Made by a program: the position numbers and the translations under genes. 64,000 bases of DNA from Platerodrilus igneus. Its lineage: Eukaryota; Arthropoda; Insecta; Coleoptera; Lycidae. Positions 43,481 to 55,625 of the stretch are shown piece by piece (positions within the stretch are counted from its first letter, which is position 1; each line of letters opens with the position of its first letter). The stretch spans positions 248,001 to 312,000 of the forward strand of contig JARFIW010001216.1 of NCBI GenBank assembly GCA_036346225.1, in the 5' to 3' direction. The notes under the pieces were generated by a model. That model made no database searches and was not told the origin of the DNA. It saw nothing but the letters and a program-made list of their open reading frames with translations.

Positions 43481-44079
43481 TTTAAGAATATGAAAAAGAA
43501 GAAACGGAAAAAAACACTTGGATTTAGAGAAAGTAAAAGATAAAGATTTTCAAGAAAGATTCGAAAAAAAGTTGAATGAATTGCTCAAAGATATCGGGAA
43601 AATATCTGATACTAAGGAAGTAGAAACAGAATGGAATAACATTAAATCCAGCCTAGACATGGCGGCCAGAGATATTGTGGGGTATACACAAAAAGAAAAT
43701 AAGAAACCATGGATAACCAAGGATATCCTGAATGTAATAGAAGAAAGGCGAAAATACAAAAACAAATCAGACGAAACAGGAAAACAGAGGTACAAAGCCA
43801 TAAAATGGGAAATTATTCGAAAATGCAGGAAAGTTAAAGAACAATGGATTGATGAAAAGTGCAAAAGGTACAAACGAAGATGAAAATATGAAAGACAGAC
43901 CAAGCATACAAGTTAATTAGATTAAATTTTTAGGGATATAAAACCGTATAGCAAAAATATCAGGGGCGCACAAGGAAACGTCATTATAGAAAACGTAGAG
44001 AAAGCGGATAGATGGCAAGAATATATAGGGAATTTATATGCAGGAGAGGAACTAACTGCATTAGAACAGGAATCAGACA

Positions 44080-45619
44080 TTAAAAATAATGACTTGAGAT
44101 ATCCTATACTTAGAGACGAGTTTGAATTAGCATTAAAAAGTCTGAAAAATGGTAAGGCGCCGGGTACAGATAAGGTGCAAGCAGAAACTCTAAAAGGCGC
44201 TGGACAAGCAGTAACAGAACGTTTCTTCCAACTTGTAAGCTATATGTATGAGACAGGCGAGATACCCAAGTATTGCAAACGTAGCATCATAGGAACTATA
44301 CTAAAAAAGAAGATGTGAAAATTTTCGAACAATAAGTTTGACAGCACATGTGTCAAATATATTAACTAGAATTGTGCAAAGACGAATGGAAAAACGGGCG
44401 GAAGAAATACTAGGAGAAGATCAATTTGGGTTTAGACGAAACAGGGGAACACGGGAGGCTATTTTAGCTCTAAGAGTGATAATGGAGAAAACAATAGAAA
44501 AAAGGGAAAGCGTGTATATAGTTGTAGATCTCGAAAAAGCATTCGACAATGTAAAATGGAAAAAAATGTTTGAAATACTCAAAAAGATTGGAATGAGTTA
44601 TAAGGATAGACGAATAGTACATAGCTTATACAAAGAGCAAACAGCAGTAATAGAATTAAAGCAGGAACGTAGAGAAGTAAACATTAGAAAAGGGGTGAGA
44701 CAGGGATGTGCCCTATCCCCATTGATTTTTAACTTGTACATAGAAGAGGCAATGAATACCTTCAAATGCAGGAAGACATTTGTAATTACTATGCAAGGAC
44801 AAAAAATTGATATGCTTAGATTTGCAGATGATATAGCGGTATTAGCGTCTAGCAAGGAAGAGTTAGAAGCTGCTCCTAATGAAATGGAAACGGTTCTAAC
44901 AGAGAGATACGGTATGAAAATTAACAAAACTAAAACTAAAGTTCTAGTATGCAAAGGTGGGGAAAATAAATCAAAAACAAGAATACAAATATGTAACACG
45001 AACTTACAAGAAGTTAAGAATTTCTGATACCTAGGAAGTCAAATAACACAAGATGGGAAAAGCACAAAAAATATAAAATAAAGATTAGCACAAGGCCGTG
45101 CTACATTTAACAAGAAAAAGCAACTACTATGTTCAAAGACAACAAACATAAAAACAAGGAAGGGTTACTTAAAATATATGTGTGGAGCACAGCACCGTAC
45201 GGATGTGAAGCCTGGACAGTAGGAGAAGCGGACAAGAAAAAGGTAGAAGCCTTTGAAATGTGGTGTTACAGACGTATGATGAAGATGTCATGGACAGACA
45301 AAGTTAAGAACGAAGGGGTACTAAAAATGGTAGGGGAAGAAAGATATATGTGGAAAACGGTAAAAATAGCAGAGATAGAATGATAGGCCACATACTATGG
45401 CATGAGGGAACAGTGCGGAATATATTAGAAGCAGAGATGGGAAAAAAGAGAAGAAGAGGTAGACCTAGGTTAAACTACTGCACACAGATAGTGAAAGATG
45501 TAGGCTGTAGGAGTTTCAAGGAGATGTGTAGGCTAGCTCAGTTTCAAAATCAATGGAGGTACGCATCCAACGTCCCAAGATGGATAAATAAGTGCAGGTA
45601 CGTGACCAACCAGTTTTGA
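44080..45619 (+). pseudogene. Reverse transcriptase and C-terminal region of copy C
   Basis: 44094-44318 has YPILRDEFELALKSLKNG and KAPGTDK. 44338-45026 has TAHVSNILTRIVQRRMEKRA, DQFGFRRNRGTREAILALR, VDLEKAFDNVKWK (block A), RKGVRQGCALSPLIFNLYI (block B) and MLRFADDIAVLASS (block C; FADD codons at 44821-44832). A TGA at 45025-45027 interrupts NF-YLGSQITQDGKST. The C-terminal part continues at 45129-45383 and 45350-45619 with EAFEMWCYRRMMKMSWTDKV, MIGHILWHEGTVRNILEAEM and KRRRGRPRLNY. Breaks are a frameshift near 44320, the TGA, a TAA near 45079 and a frameshift near 45360. Confidence 0.9.
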
Positions 45620-45829
45620 GGCGGAAAACCTAATGATGAAAAAATAAGCGTAGATAAATCTGATGATTATTATATACAACTACAGGTATTGGTTGTGAAA
45701 TATCTGCAACTAATGTTGACTCTGCAAAACAATATATTGGAAAAAATATTAAATCGGTAAATGTTTAAGTGCTGCGGGAACTTGGCAGCTAGAGGCTGCT
45801 TACCCCCCTTCACAACCACTGAATGTCGG

Positions 45830-46370
45830 ACAAATAGGGTATATAATTATAAAACAATAGAAGGGGACCGAACTTCATCTAAGAAGAAAGAACAGCGCCT
45901 ATGATCAAAGACAGCAAACATAGAACAAGAAGAAAATTGTTGAAAGCATATGTGTGGAGCACAGCACAGTATGCCTATGAAATACGGGCAGTCTGAAAAG
46001 CAGACAGAAAAACGATAGCAGCCTTTTGAAATGCTGTGCTTCAGATGTATGAGGATAATAGCATGGACAGACAAAGTTAATAACAAATAGGTTATAGAAA
46101 TAGTAGGGGAACAAGGATATCTGGGCTCTGGGAAAAAAAATAGGAGAAATAGAAGGGCAGAATACGTTCTAAGGCATTTTTGGGGAATAGTATGGGATTA
46201 ATTACAAGCAGAGAGAGGAAAAAAGAGGTAGATGTAGATCTAGATCAGATAGTGATAGATGCAGACTGTGCAAATTTCAGGGAAATGTGTAGGTTAGTTC
46301 AGAATAGGAAACAATAAGGGCACACGTCTAACCAGTTCCGGGACTAAAAACCTAATGATGATGAGAAATT
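45830..46370 (+). repeat. Second RTE-like 3'-end unit after copy C
   Basis: Beyond the 3' UTR of copy C the sequence restarts with ACCACTGAATGTCGG and runs again through a C-terminal coding relic (GACAGCAAACATAGAACAAG, then AGCATGGACAGACAAAG) to CCTAATGATGATGAG at about 46365. This is the same unit as in the 37.6-41.1 kb array. Confidence 0.75.
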
Positions 46371-49348
46371 ATGTACCCCATAATTTAAGTTGGCACCACT
46401 AAACTAAAATTCGTACGAACAATATGCTGAACTATATACGTAAACTACGTTCCATTCAAAATTACTAAACCTTTGTTTGTACAGGAGTTATTAATAGAAA
46501 TAAGGTAATGTCATAAAAATAAAAAATGGGTTTGCAAACAATCCATATATGATGATATTATCGTTAAAATAAAAACACTCATTAAAATATTATGCAAGTG
46601 GGTATAAACAACAGTGATATACACAATCACTTCATTTGCATTCAATTGTAATTAACATTATTTATCTAAAATGAAGTTAAATGTTTGAAATACTGTTTTC
46701 TCTAATGCACGTACTAATTCGCAAATTACAAACTGTATCAAACCAACAAATTGAAAAGTTGAGAGAGCACAGAAGAAACAATAAAAAATATTTAAATTTA
46801 AACAAATCGGTAAGACAAAAAATTGTAATTAAAAGGTTGTTAAGTAAATGATTAAACAAACATTATGTAACAATATCAATAAATGTATTAATCTTTTTAT
46901 CTTAATATCTACATGTCAAGTATTTACATTCTATTAGAAATAATAAAAATCCATGAAATATTTTAAAGATTGTTTAAAAACTTCCTTTCATATATTTGTA
47001 ACCATTTTTCAAGTAGTGTGAGTGTAAATGTGTAGAATGTAAATTTTCTAAATATTTTTAAATTAATTATATTTTTGAAAGTTTCGAAAATATTTCTTCT
47101 TAAAAATACTGACATACCAAGTATAAAAAATTTCAACTACGTTGTATGTAAAAAAAGACGAAACGATAAATATCTTTAGAAGGATACCATAAAATACATG
47201 CAAAAAATAATAAAAAAAAAGGATACAATTAGTAAAATTAAAATTGAAACACAAATATCGTTAACAAAATTAAGTTTAAAAAAAGAAAAAGTGAATAAAA
47301 AGTCTAAGTATTCGACTAGCTTTAACGAAAGTATTAAACTAAATTACAATATATTACATCGCATCTAACACAATAAGCATTAATAAATATTTCAAATAAT
47401 GTTAAACTGTATATAACTTGGGATAACGCCAATTTACCTTGCAAATATTTTAAATTCATATTAACAAAAAAATTTACGTAATTAGTTTAAAAATGTATTC
47501 ATTGTGACGCATTTGGAAAGTGGTCCATTGACAAAAGTTCAGAGTCAATTAATTCAAAGTCAAAGTTCACCAGATTGTGGTGTATCATTTTAGCCAAATT
47601 GTTATGCAAAGATTTAAGCAATACGGGTTATCCTGTTTTAAATTTGCTAATAGACAAGGCTAATCTTGTTTTTGCAAAATGGCTACAGAATTACAGAAAT
47701 GAATATATGCATTGATAAGGATACCCTTCGGTTTACTTTATATGTGTGTTAGCATAAAACGTTTCTTGTTTTTATCATACAGTACGGTGGCCATGAACTA
47801 TCAATGCAATTAATAATATTAAATGACGTACTCGCGTGACAAGAAGTTTCAACATATATCAGATATAGGACAATGTCATAAAATATGGAAAACGTTATCT
47901 CTAACATTGGATCCTTCTTCCTTTAAGTATTAAAAAATTGGCAATTTTCTTAGTCGTATCGTGCATGGGTTTTTATCACTATAGCCTGTTTACCATTTAA
48001 ATAATCTTTGGGTCATACTGCGTCAATGAAATAAATCAACAAATAATATGATAAAAAATATTAAGTAATAATGCTATGAAATAAAACAATTAAGTGAATA
48101 ATCAAATTATTTTATAAAATTTTGAAATATGTATTGCGTTAGAGTGAACAAACTTGATAGTAGTGAAATTGATAATAAATAGCTTACATAAAAATAATGA
48201 CATAAAGAAATGTTTGTTACAAAAAGAAAATTAGCTACAAAATAAAAAACGATAATATAAGAGGACATTTTTTACTTCACTTGAGTTTTTAAAAAAATTT
48301 GTAGACTTCCTTGAAATTGACAAATATAACAAGTTGAATTGTTACAATATAAAATTAAATAAAAACTAAATTAAAAAATAATCATGCACTTACCTTAAAG
48401 TATACAAAAAGGCTTTTACTTTTTTTAAAATATAAAAGAAACGATTACAAAACACTATCACAGGAAATGTAGAGCACACAGTAGTAACACAAGAAGCTGT
48501 TCAATGATAATAGCTTCTTGACATGAGAAATATATTACAAATTTATCTTCTCCCACTTTCGCGAACCGATAAGGTTTGTAATTGCAACATTAATAATTAA
48601 ACCCCAGTATTCATGTGCAAGAATAAGTTCAATTTAATCATGTTTTTTTGGAATGGCGTAATTTTCTTTATCTCCTTGAATTTGAATTGAAAATTATTCG
48701 TATTTTACGTAATATTTTAGAAAGTATAATCAGGTAAGATCAAGTTTGCACGTCCGCAAGATCAAGGTCTTGAGGAAACTACATTGACCTTAGACTTCTC
48801 TTTTAGTATACAACAATGGGTGTATCTATAACAAGTTTTCTAGGTGTTTGAAATTCGTCTGGTTCTATTGTTATTCAAGAATAGATTTTTTTGTTAAACT
48901 CGAATTAGTTAGAATAACGCACTTCTGCAGTTATTACATTTTTCCCGGGGATTCCTTAAAGCATGCAAGCGGTGTAAGTTGTTATGTTGATTAATCGTTC
49001 ATCAATAAATCTCTAAGTATTTGTTTACATCGTAATTCTATGTAAAAACAAACCATAATCTTAACATTTGCAACAATTAAACAATTTCAAAATAATACTA
49101 AAATGTCCATACTTGTATACGTTGTGCAACGTAGGAAAAAATAGACAAAAATGTTTTGGACTATGCCACGTTCCATTGATTTTCATTGATTAAACAAGCA
49201 TTACTCACAAATAAAATATTTTATTATCTAAAATATTTAAATTTAGTATTAGATATTTCCCATTTGGTATGAAAATCCTAGTCGATTTTAGCATACTCTG
49301 GGGCATTGTAAAAAGACCAAAAAGGCCAAATCCATCATTCCTGAAATC
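46371..49348. other. Very AT-rich stretch without recognised genes
   Basis: About 3 kb with only short AT-driven frames and many A/T runs. No repeat shared with other parts of the window. It ends at the left boundary of the tandem 8.3-kb unit. Confidence 0.55.
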
Positions 49349-52300
49349 TATATGGCTCAAGGCGTCTTATGTAAATAGCAACGAACGTCATTCATATTCG
49401 GACCGGATTATACCAGATACTAGTTCTTGAATTTTTCACTACAACAATAGGGTTTGTCTTGCCGTATGTACCTACCACAAATCAAAATATCATGAAAATA
49501 GGACGACTCTTATTTTGCTTTGTGAAAACCACCACAAAATTTCTGTTATGAAACAAATTTAATCAGAAACTAAATTTATAGAAGTCCAAAAAACGAAGTT
49601 CTTCAATTTTGCTACCTAATTTATGACGGAATAAGTAACCGGTTATTTACTAATTTTATTGAAAAGTTTCCTAAAACATCATACTTTAAGGCTATTGCGA
49701 AATTAATTTCGCAGTTATCTTCTTGAGCAATTGTAGAGCGATACACTTAAACGGTTATATTATACGTTCCCTATCATGGACCATATAATTAATAAATCAG
49801 TCATTAACTACTACAAAAAAAAACTAAAGCCCGAGATCACAAACAGTTCTACTTTATTACAAATTACTCACTAATTATTGGCGAAAAAGATTATAAAACT
49901 TCAACTATCTGCTACATTCAGAAGCTAATCCCATCTTAGTTTAGTTAATACCAAACAATACTTTGAATATTCTAACAAAACCAAAGCCCAAGATATAACG
50001 AATTCTTCAAAGATTATTCCTTAAAGCTAGTTTTTGGAACAACATTCTTTCAACTTTTAATTTAAGTTATATTTTATTCATATCGCTTACTAATTATTGG
50101 ACTACCTTGAAAAATTCCTTCTAATTAACCAATTATTTGATGACTAATTAATGGTATGGAGAAACAAAATTTGAAAGTGTTGAAACATTGAAAACTAGTC
50201 TCAGTGTCAATGACGTAGTAGAACAGCCTGGGGTTCCAAGGAAAGATAATCATATAGACCCCTTTTTTTAAATTTCTTCGAAGGAAAATTAGTATCCTAG
50301 GATCAATGAGCGACTTAAAGAATTGAAATATAGTCAAGAAAACATATATTTTATTTAAAATATAAAAGATAAAAAGCATTTCTTTGTTAAACCACAAATA
50401 AACTAAAGTATTATACTGGATAATCGCCATTAGGTCTTTAGTTTTGGAACTGGTTGAACACGTACCTCTATTGTTTCCTGTTCTGAACTAACTTAACCTA
50501 CATATTTCCCTGAAAATCCCACAGCCTATATCTTTCACTATCTGTATGCAATTATCTAACCTAGGTCTACCTCTGTCTCCCATTTTTCTTCTCTGCTTTC
50601 TAAAAGACAGTTGAGAAACAAACACAGATAAAATGTTACACGATACGTACGAAAACATCGATAATATACAGAAAAAGACTGTATTTTACATGAAGTAGCA
50701 AAGAAGGCAAGGTAGCATATGGTTAGTGATCATTGACTTTGAAACGTCTGTTAGACAAGGAAATTTAAAGGCAAATAAGCGAGACTAAGATGCGATGTGT
50801 TTTCTTAAGGTTGGAAAGGGAAGCAAAAATCCAATAAAGAGTTGCAAACAGAGTACGATTGTTATATAAGGCGAATAAGAGCAAAATATACGATAGCATC
50901 GATCGGTTAGGTGAATCAGAGCTTAAGAGTAGGGAGGATAAAAACAACCAGATATAACATACGGGTTAGACGAAGATAAGAGAAAGGCACAACTAATGTT
51001 GAAAATTAAGAAAGGGAAAAAACAAAAGATGAAAGATTTTAAATGCAGGTTAGAGGGAAATGACAGATATGCGCGTGCATTAGAGGCGTATTTCGGAGGC
51101 TAGATTGAATGGCAGGTTTCAAAAGATTTCGCGGAAAGTGACAGCCGTTGACGATTTTAACGAGGGTTTCTTCGTTAAACGATTGTTTGTTACTAAAAAT
51201 TCCAAGATTTTTGCGACAGCTTAAAAACGGTTGAGAATTTTACCTAGAATAACTCAAGGGTAATGATTAGTTTGTGGAATTGTGCGACCGTTTGTTGTTA
51301 TGCTGTGCATTGGTTTCTGAAACCGGAGACAATTTGAAAACGTTACTAAAAAAGTGTTTTGTAGGAGTGGTGAGAATAGATACAAAGAGGTAGTTTTGGA
51401 AACTATATAAATCCAGAGGAGGTGGTAAAGGCTCTCGTTTTTCCTTATGATCTTCAACCAAGCTACATACAGGTGTAAATGTAAATATGTGAGTTTAGAA
51501 TTTATTAAAATTTAATAGGCACAAGTTGGTGCAAAGTTATACGGCAATTGTAAAGTCTATAAAATTCTGTTAATAATCGAAGCTGAAATCAAAGTAAGTA
51601 AAAGTTTTACTACTTGTGGTTGGTACAAATCAAGTATGTGGGTGGACCAGTAGCAGATGTACGGGAGCATGGAAGTACTGTGCATTAGCAGAGGAGAAAT
51701 CTGGGTAGAAGCGTGCAGTTCCGGATGATGAGAGGCCACCTGCAGTAATTTTTGAACGTGCAGTCTAGTGGGACGACTACGTTGCAGATGGTTTCCACGT
51801 AGAAAGCTGGTGCTACAATCCGGGTAATTCAACCTTTGTAAAACTTTTGCTTATTGTGATTTTGTGGGTGATTATGACAATTTGGTGATTATTGGTGTAT
51901 TTTATTGTATTGTAAGGACATTTTATTTGACAATTTACCTTGAGAAAGGAGTATATGAAAATTTATTTATGTACTATTTGGTGGTATAAAATGAAGGTGT
52001 AATTTTGGCATTCTGTACAAAGTAAAAGGATTTTGGTAATTTTAGTGCAGTATTTAGCACATAAGTAAAGAAAGGTTTTACTATGAGCTCGTATTAGACC
52101 TGTGGATTTAAAGTAAAGTTTGGGGATAAGCTCAGTTACTTTTGGTTAATAATTGATGTAGTTAGAAAATTTTCCAAATTATTTTATTTAAAATAACTTC
52201 TTTTAAAATTAATATTCAAGATGTATGAGAAATGTAAAATTGAAATCTTTGAATAGCTACTGGATGTTCAAATAAATCCTAATGTACTTTTGACAGTCAA

Positions 52301-52533
52301 CTTTTATTTCAGTAGGGTAGTATTTTAGAGGACAAATGAACAGCCGTGACGAATGTCCCTGAGGAAGCTGGAAGTTTTGGCGCCCGAATTGGAAAGCATC
52401 TTCAGAGAGTATTGTTATAGGATGATATGAATTGCAAGCCTAGGTGGCAGGGCTTCATTCTCAGGTATGTGCAGGTATTTGCGACAACACAAATTTTTAA
52501 GAGCTTTCCATCCAGAGAAACTTCAAAACATTT
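49349..52533. other. Left part of unit 1: mostly non-coding
   Basis: 50430-50590 is a minus RTE-like LINE 3' piece (TTGGAACTGGTTGAACACG). 50605-50935 is the block also found at 36.5 kb. The minus frames at 50430-50125 (101 codons) and 51832-51557 (91 codons) have no recognised motif. The second is unchanged in unit 2, but so is the DNA around it. Confidence 0.5.
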
Positions 52534-52602
52534 TGTCGGGATTAGAACCCGGAACCTTGGGTGTAGCAGTCACACACATACCAACTACGCCACGGAGCCG
52601 CC
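52534..52602 (-). mobile_element. SINE head fragment at a LINE-unit junction
   Basis: Only the tRNA-like head remains (B box complement GGTTCTAATCC, A box TGGCGTAGTTGG), followed by TTTTCACATACTACTG, the usual unit junction. Confidence 0.75.
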
Positions 52603-53163
52603 TCCTTTTCACATACTACTGAATATCGGAGAAATAGGGTATATATTTATAAACAATAGAAGGAGAACCAAACTGCATCTAAAATAAAGAGCAGCGGCTA
52701 TGTTCGATTACAATAAACATAGAAACAAGGAGAAAATTGTTGAAAGCATATGTGTGGAGCACAGAACAGTACGTATATGAAAAAAGGGGCAGTAATAGAA
52801 GCATAAGAAGAAGAAGAAGAATGTTGTGCTTCAGATGCGAAGGACAGGATACGTTCTAAGGCATTTTTGGGGAATAGTGTGAGATATATTACAAGCAGAA
52901 ATAGGAAAAAAGAGGTAGAGATAGACCTATAGAGTATTGCATACGGATAGTTTAAGATACAAACTATGAAAATTTCAGGGACATGTGTAGGTTAGCACAG
53001 AATAGGAAACAATGAGGGTACGCGTTTAACCAGTTCCTGGACTGAAGACCTGATGATGATGATGGCGAAATCAAATAACGAAAGATAGGAAGAGCACAAA
53101 AGATATAAAACAAAGATTAGCACAAGGTCGTACTACATTTAACAACAAAAATCAACTACTATG

Positions 53164-53402
53164 TTTTTTTTTACCTGGAAAATTTGAATTTTGCCGAACC
53201 CTTGCTGTTACAAGCAAGGTAGGGATCTTAACGTGCGTGATAACACTCACACACGGGACCTCCATTTTACCTCTAATTCGAACGAGGGTGTATTTTTGTG
53301 AAAAATGCTTGCCTAACATTTTTCAAACGGACCGTGTCGGGATTCAAACCCGGGACCTTGGGCGTAATAGTTACACACATACGACTACGCCACGCAGCCG
53401 CC
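53164..53402 (-). mobile_element. SINE lacking its 3' tail
   Basis: Starts at the poly-T/CCTGGAAAA position, so the 3' hairpin and tail are missing. The head complement GGCTGCGTGGCGTAGTCG is present with B box GGTTTGAATCC. It sits within the C-terminal coding relic of a LINE unit. Unit 2 has the same copy at 61504-61743. Confidence 0.85.
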
Positions 53403-54032
53403 TTATGTTCTGATAAAACAAGGAAAAGATTGCTTAAAGCATATGTGTGTGGAGCATAGCACTGTACGGCTGCAAAACTTGGATAGTAGGAGAAACGGAC
53501 AGAAAAAGATAGAAGCCTTTAAAATGTGGTGCTACAGACATATGATGAAGATATCATGGACAGACAAAGTTAAGTACAAAGAAGTAATAGAAATGGCAGG
53601 AAAAGCAAAATATGTAGAAAACAGTAAAAAACAGGAGAGATAGGATGATAGACCACATACTAAGGCATGAAGGAATAGTGCGGAACATATAGAAACTGTT
53701 ATAGGAAAAAAAGAGGTAGAGGTAAACCGAGGTTAGACTATTGCACATAGATCTTCATATATGTAAAGTGTAAGAATTTCGGAGAAATGTGTAGACTATC
53801 TCAGAATAAAAATCGATAGTGGTACGTGTCCAACCAGGTCCAATATGAAAAAATCTAATGACGAGAAAAATAATTGCACTTGAATCTGATGATTATTATA
53901 AACAACTACAAGAGTTGGTTTGGTAATATTCTCCACTAATGTTAATTGTGCGAAAGGATTTATTGAAAAACTAATAATTCCGCGAGCAGTTAGATGATGG
54001 GAGATTTGTGTAGCCGCAGGTTGATTAATCCT

Positions 54033-54671
54033 CTTCACATACCGTTCATTTACATTTCCAATGCTCCACCCGAAGGTATTACATTGGCCAGGAGGCGAGT
54101 TTTTTGTTGCCTGGAAATTTTTGCCGAACCCTTGCCGTTACAGGCAAGGTAGGGATCTTTAACGTGCGTGACAACACTCACACACGGGACCTCCATTTAA
54201 CCTCTCATCCGAACGAGGGCGTAATTTTTGTGAAAAATGCTCATCTGCCATTTTTCAAGCAGTCGGCCGTGTCGGGATTTGAATCCGGGACCTTGGGATC
54301 CGTAGTCTTACGCTTACTACATTGATCCACGGCAACGCCTCCCCTTCACATACCGTTCATTTACTTTTCCAATGCTCCACCAGTAGGTACTACATTGGCC
54401 AGGAGGCGAGTTTTTTGGTTGCCTGGAAATTTAGAATTTTGCCGAACTCTTGCCGTTCCAGGCAAGGTAGGGATCTTTAACGTGCGTGACAACACTCACA
54501 CACGGGACCTCCATTTAACCTCTCATCCGAACGATGGCGTAATTTTTGTGAAAAATGCTCACCTGTCATTTTTCAAGCAGTCGACCGTGTCGGAATTTGA
54601 ACACGGGACCTTGGGATCCGTAGTCTTACGCTTACTACATTGATCCACGGCGACGCCCCCCTTGACATACC
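54033..54671 (-). mobile_element. Tandem SINE pair with three target copies (unit 1)
   Basis: Two SINEs in minus orientation (54044-54343 and 54355-54660) sit between CTTCACATACC (54033-54043), CTTCACATACC (54344-54354) and CTTGACATACC (54661-54671). Both have the second head type, complement GGCGTTGCCGTGGATCAATG or GGCGTCGCCGTGGATC, with a B box region GGATTCAAATCC (first) or GTGTTCAAATTCC (second), while the body matches the standard family. The equivalent site near 40420 is empty. Confidence 0.85.
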
Positions 54672-55625
54672 ACTGAATATCGGTGAAGTAGGATATATAT
54701 TTAGAAACTACAAAAGGGGTACCGAACTGTATCACTGTATCACAAGAAAGATCAGCGGCTACGTCCGAAGACAACAAACAAAGAAACAAGGAAAAAATTG
54801 TTGAAAACATATGTGTCGAGTACAGTACTGTGTAGCTATAAAATAAAAACGGACAGTAGAAAAAGTAGACAGAAAAAGGGTAAAAGCCTTTTGGAATATG
54901 GTGCTTCAGATGTATGAGGATGTTAGCATGGACAGACAAAATTAATAACATAGAAGTTTGAGAAACAGTAAGAGAAGAAAGATATCTGTGGAAAACAAAC
55001 ATAAAAAATAGGAAAAATAGAAGAACAGGACAGGTTCTAAGGAAATTGGTGAATGATGATCATTATAAGCAACTCCAGGGGTTCGCTTCGAAATATTCTC
55101 AAATAATGTTGATCGTGCGAAAAGATAATTAATTTGGCAAATGTCTAAATGATGGTGATCTTGGTAGCAGCAGGTTGTCTAACCCCTTCACATACTACTG
55201 AGTATCGGTGAAATAGGGTATATATAATTTAGTAAACAATAAAAGGGAACAGAACTGTATCTAGGCTCTATGAACTTCAGACAAATGCCAGGTTAACTCA
55301 GAATAAGAAACAATGAAGGTACGCGGCTAAGCAGTTCCTGGACTGAAGACTTAATGATTATGAGATCAATCGAGAAAAACTAGTAAAATGGAAGCGTACT
55401 ATTACTTTCAGATAAATGCTTTCTTTGTCCAGTAGGATGTAGATTAAGTTTGTTGTTTTAAGGTTAATTTATGTGTAAACATAGGTTTTGGAAATTTATT
55501 GCTAATAAATTTAGATGGAATTTTATTTGCAGTTAGTTGTAATATAGGTAAAAAAAATATCCAGCCGCTCTAATAATGAAATCGGATTTTGGGAGAGGCT
55601 TCTATTTTGAACAATTGTTTTAGTG

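Larger units (their letters stand above)
42055..45840 (+). mobile_element. RTE-like LINE copy C, best-preserved copy
   Basis: This runs from a 5' UTR (42055-42339, shared with copies A and B) through one long coding region to a 3' UTR ending near CCCCCTTCACA at about 45830. Subtracting the SINE leaves about 3.5 kb and roughly 1,000 codons in one ORF, typical of the RTE group. Order: endonuclease, basic linker, reverse transcriptase with FADD, and a C-terminal region with ALYGCEAWTVGE-like, EAFEMWCYRRMM, MIGHIL and RRRGRPRLNYCTQI motifs. It has about half a dozen frame breaks and so is inactive, but it is the best template for a family consensus. RTE versus a related clade needs a phylogeny. 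Confidence 0.9.
52603..55370 (+). repeat. RTE-like LINE 3'-end array in unit 1
   Basis: Units run at about 52603-53160, 53405-54032 and 54672-55180, and a short one to 55370. They show the same junction words and coding relics as the 37.6-41.1 kb array. One differs from unit 2 by an AAG microsatellite at 52802-52820. SINEs at 53164-53402 and 54044-54660 separate the units. Confidence 0.8.

Noticed and set aside
50125..50430. 101-codon minus frame, also present in unit 2
   Set aside because: Very AT-rich with no motif; its presence in both units follows from the recent duplication.
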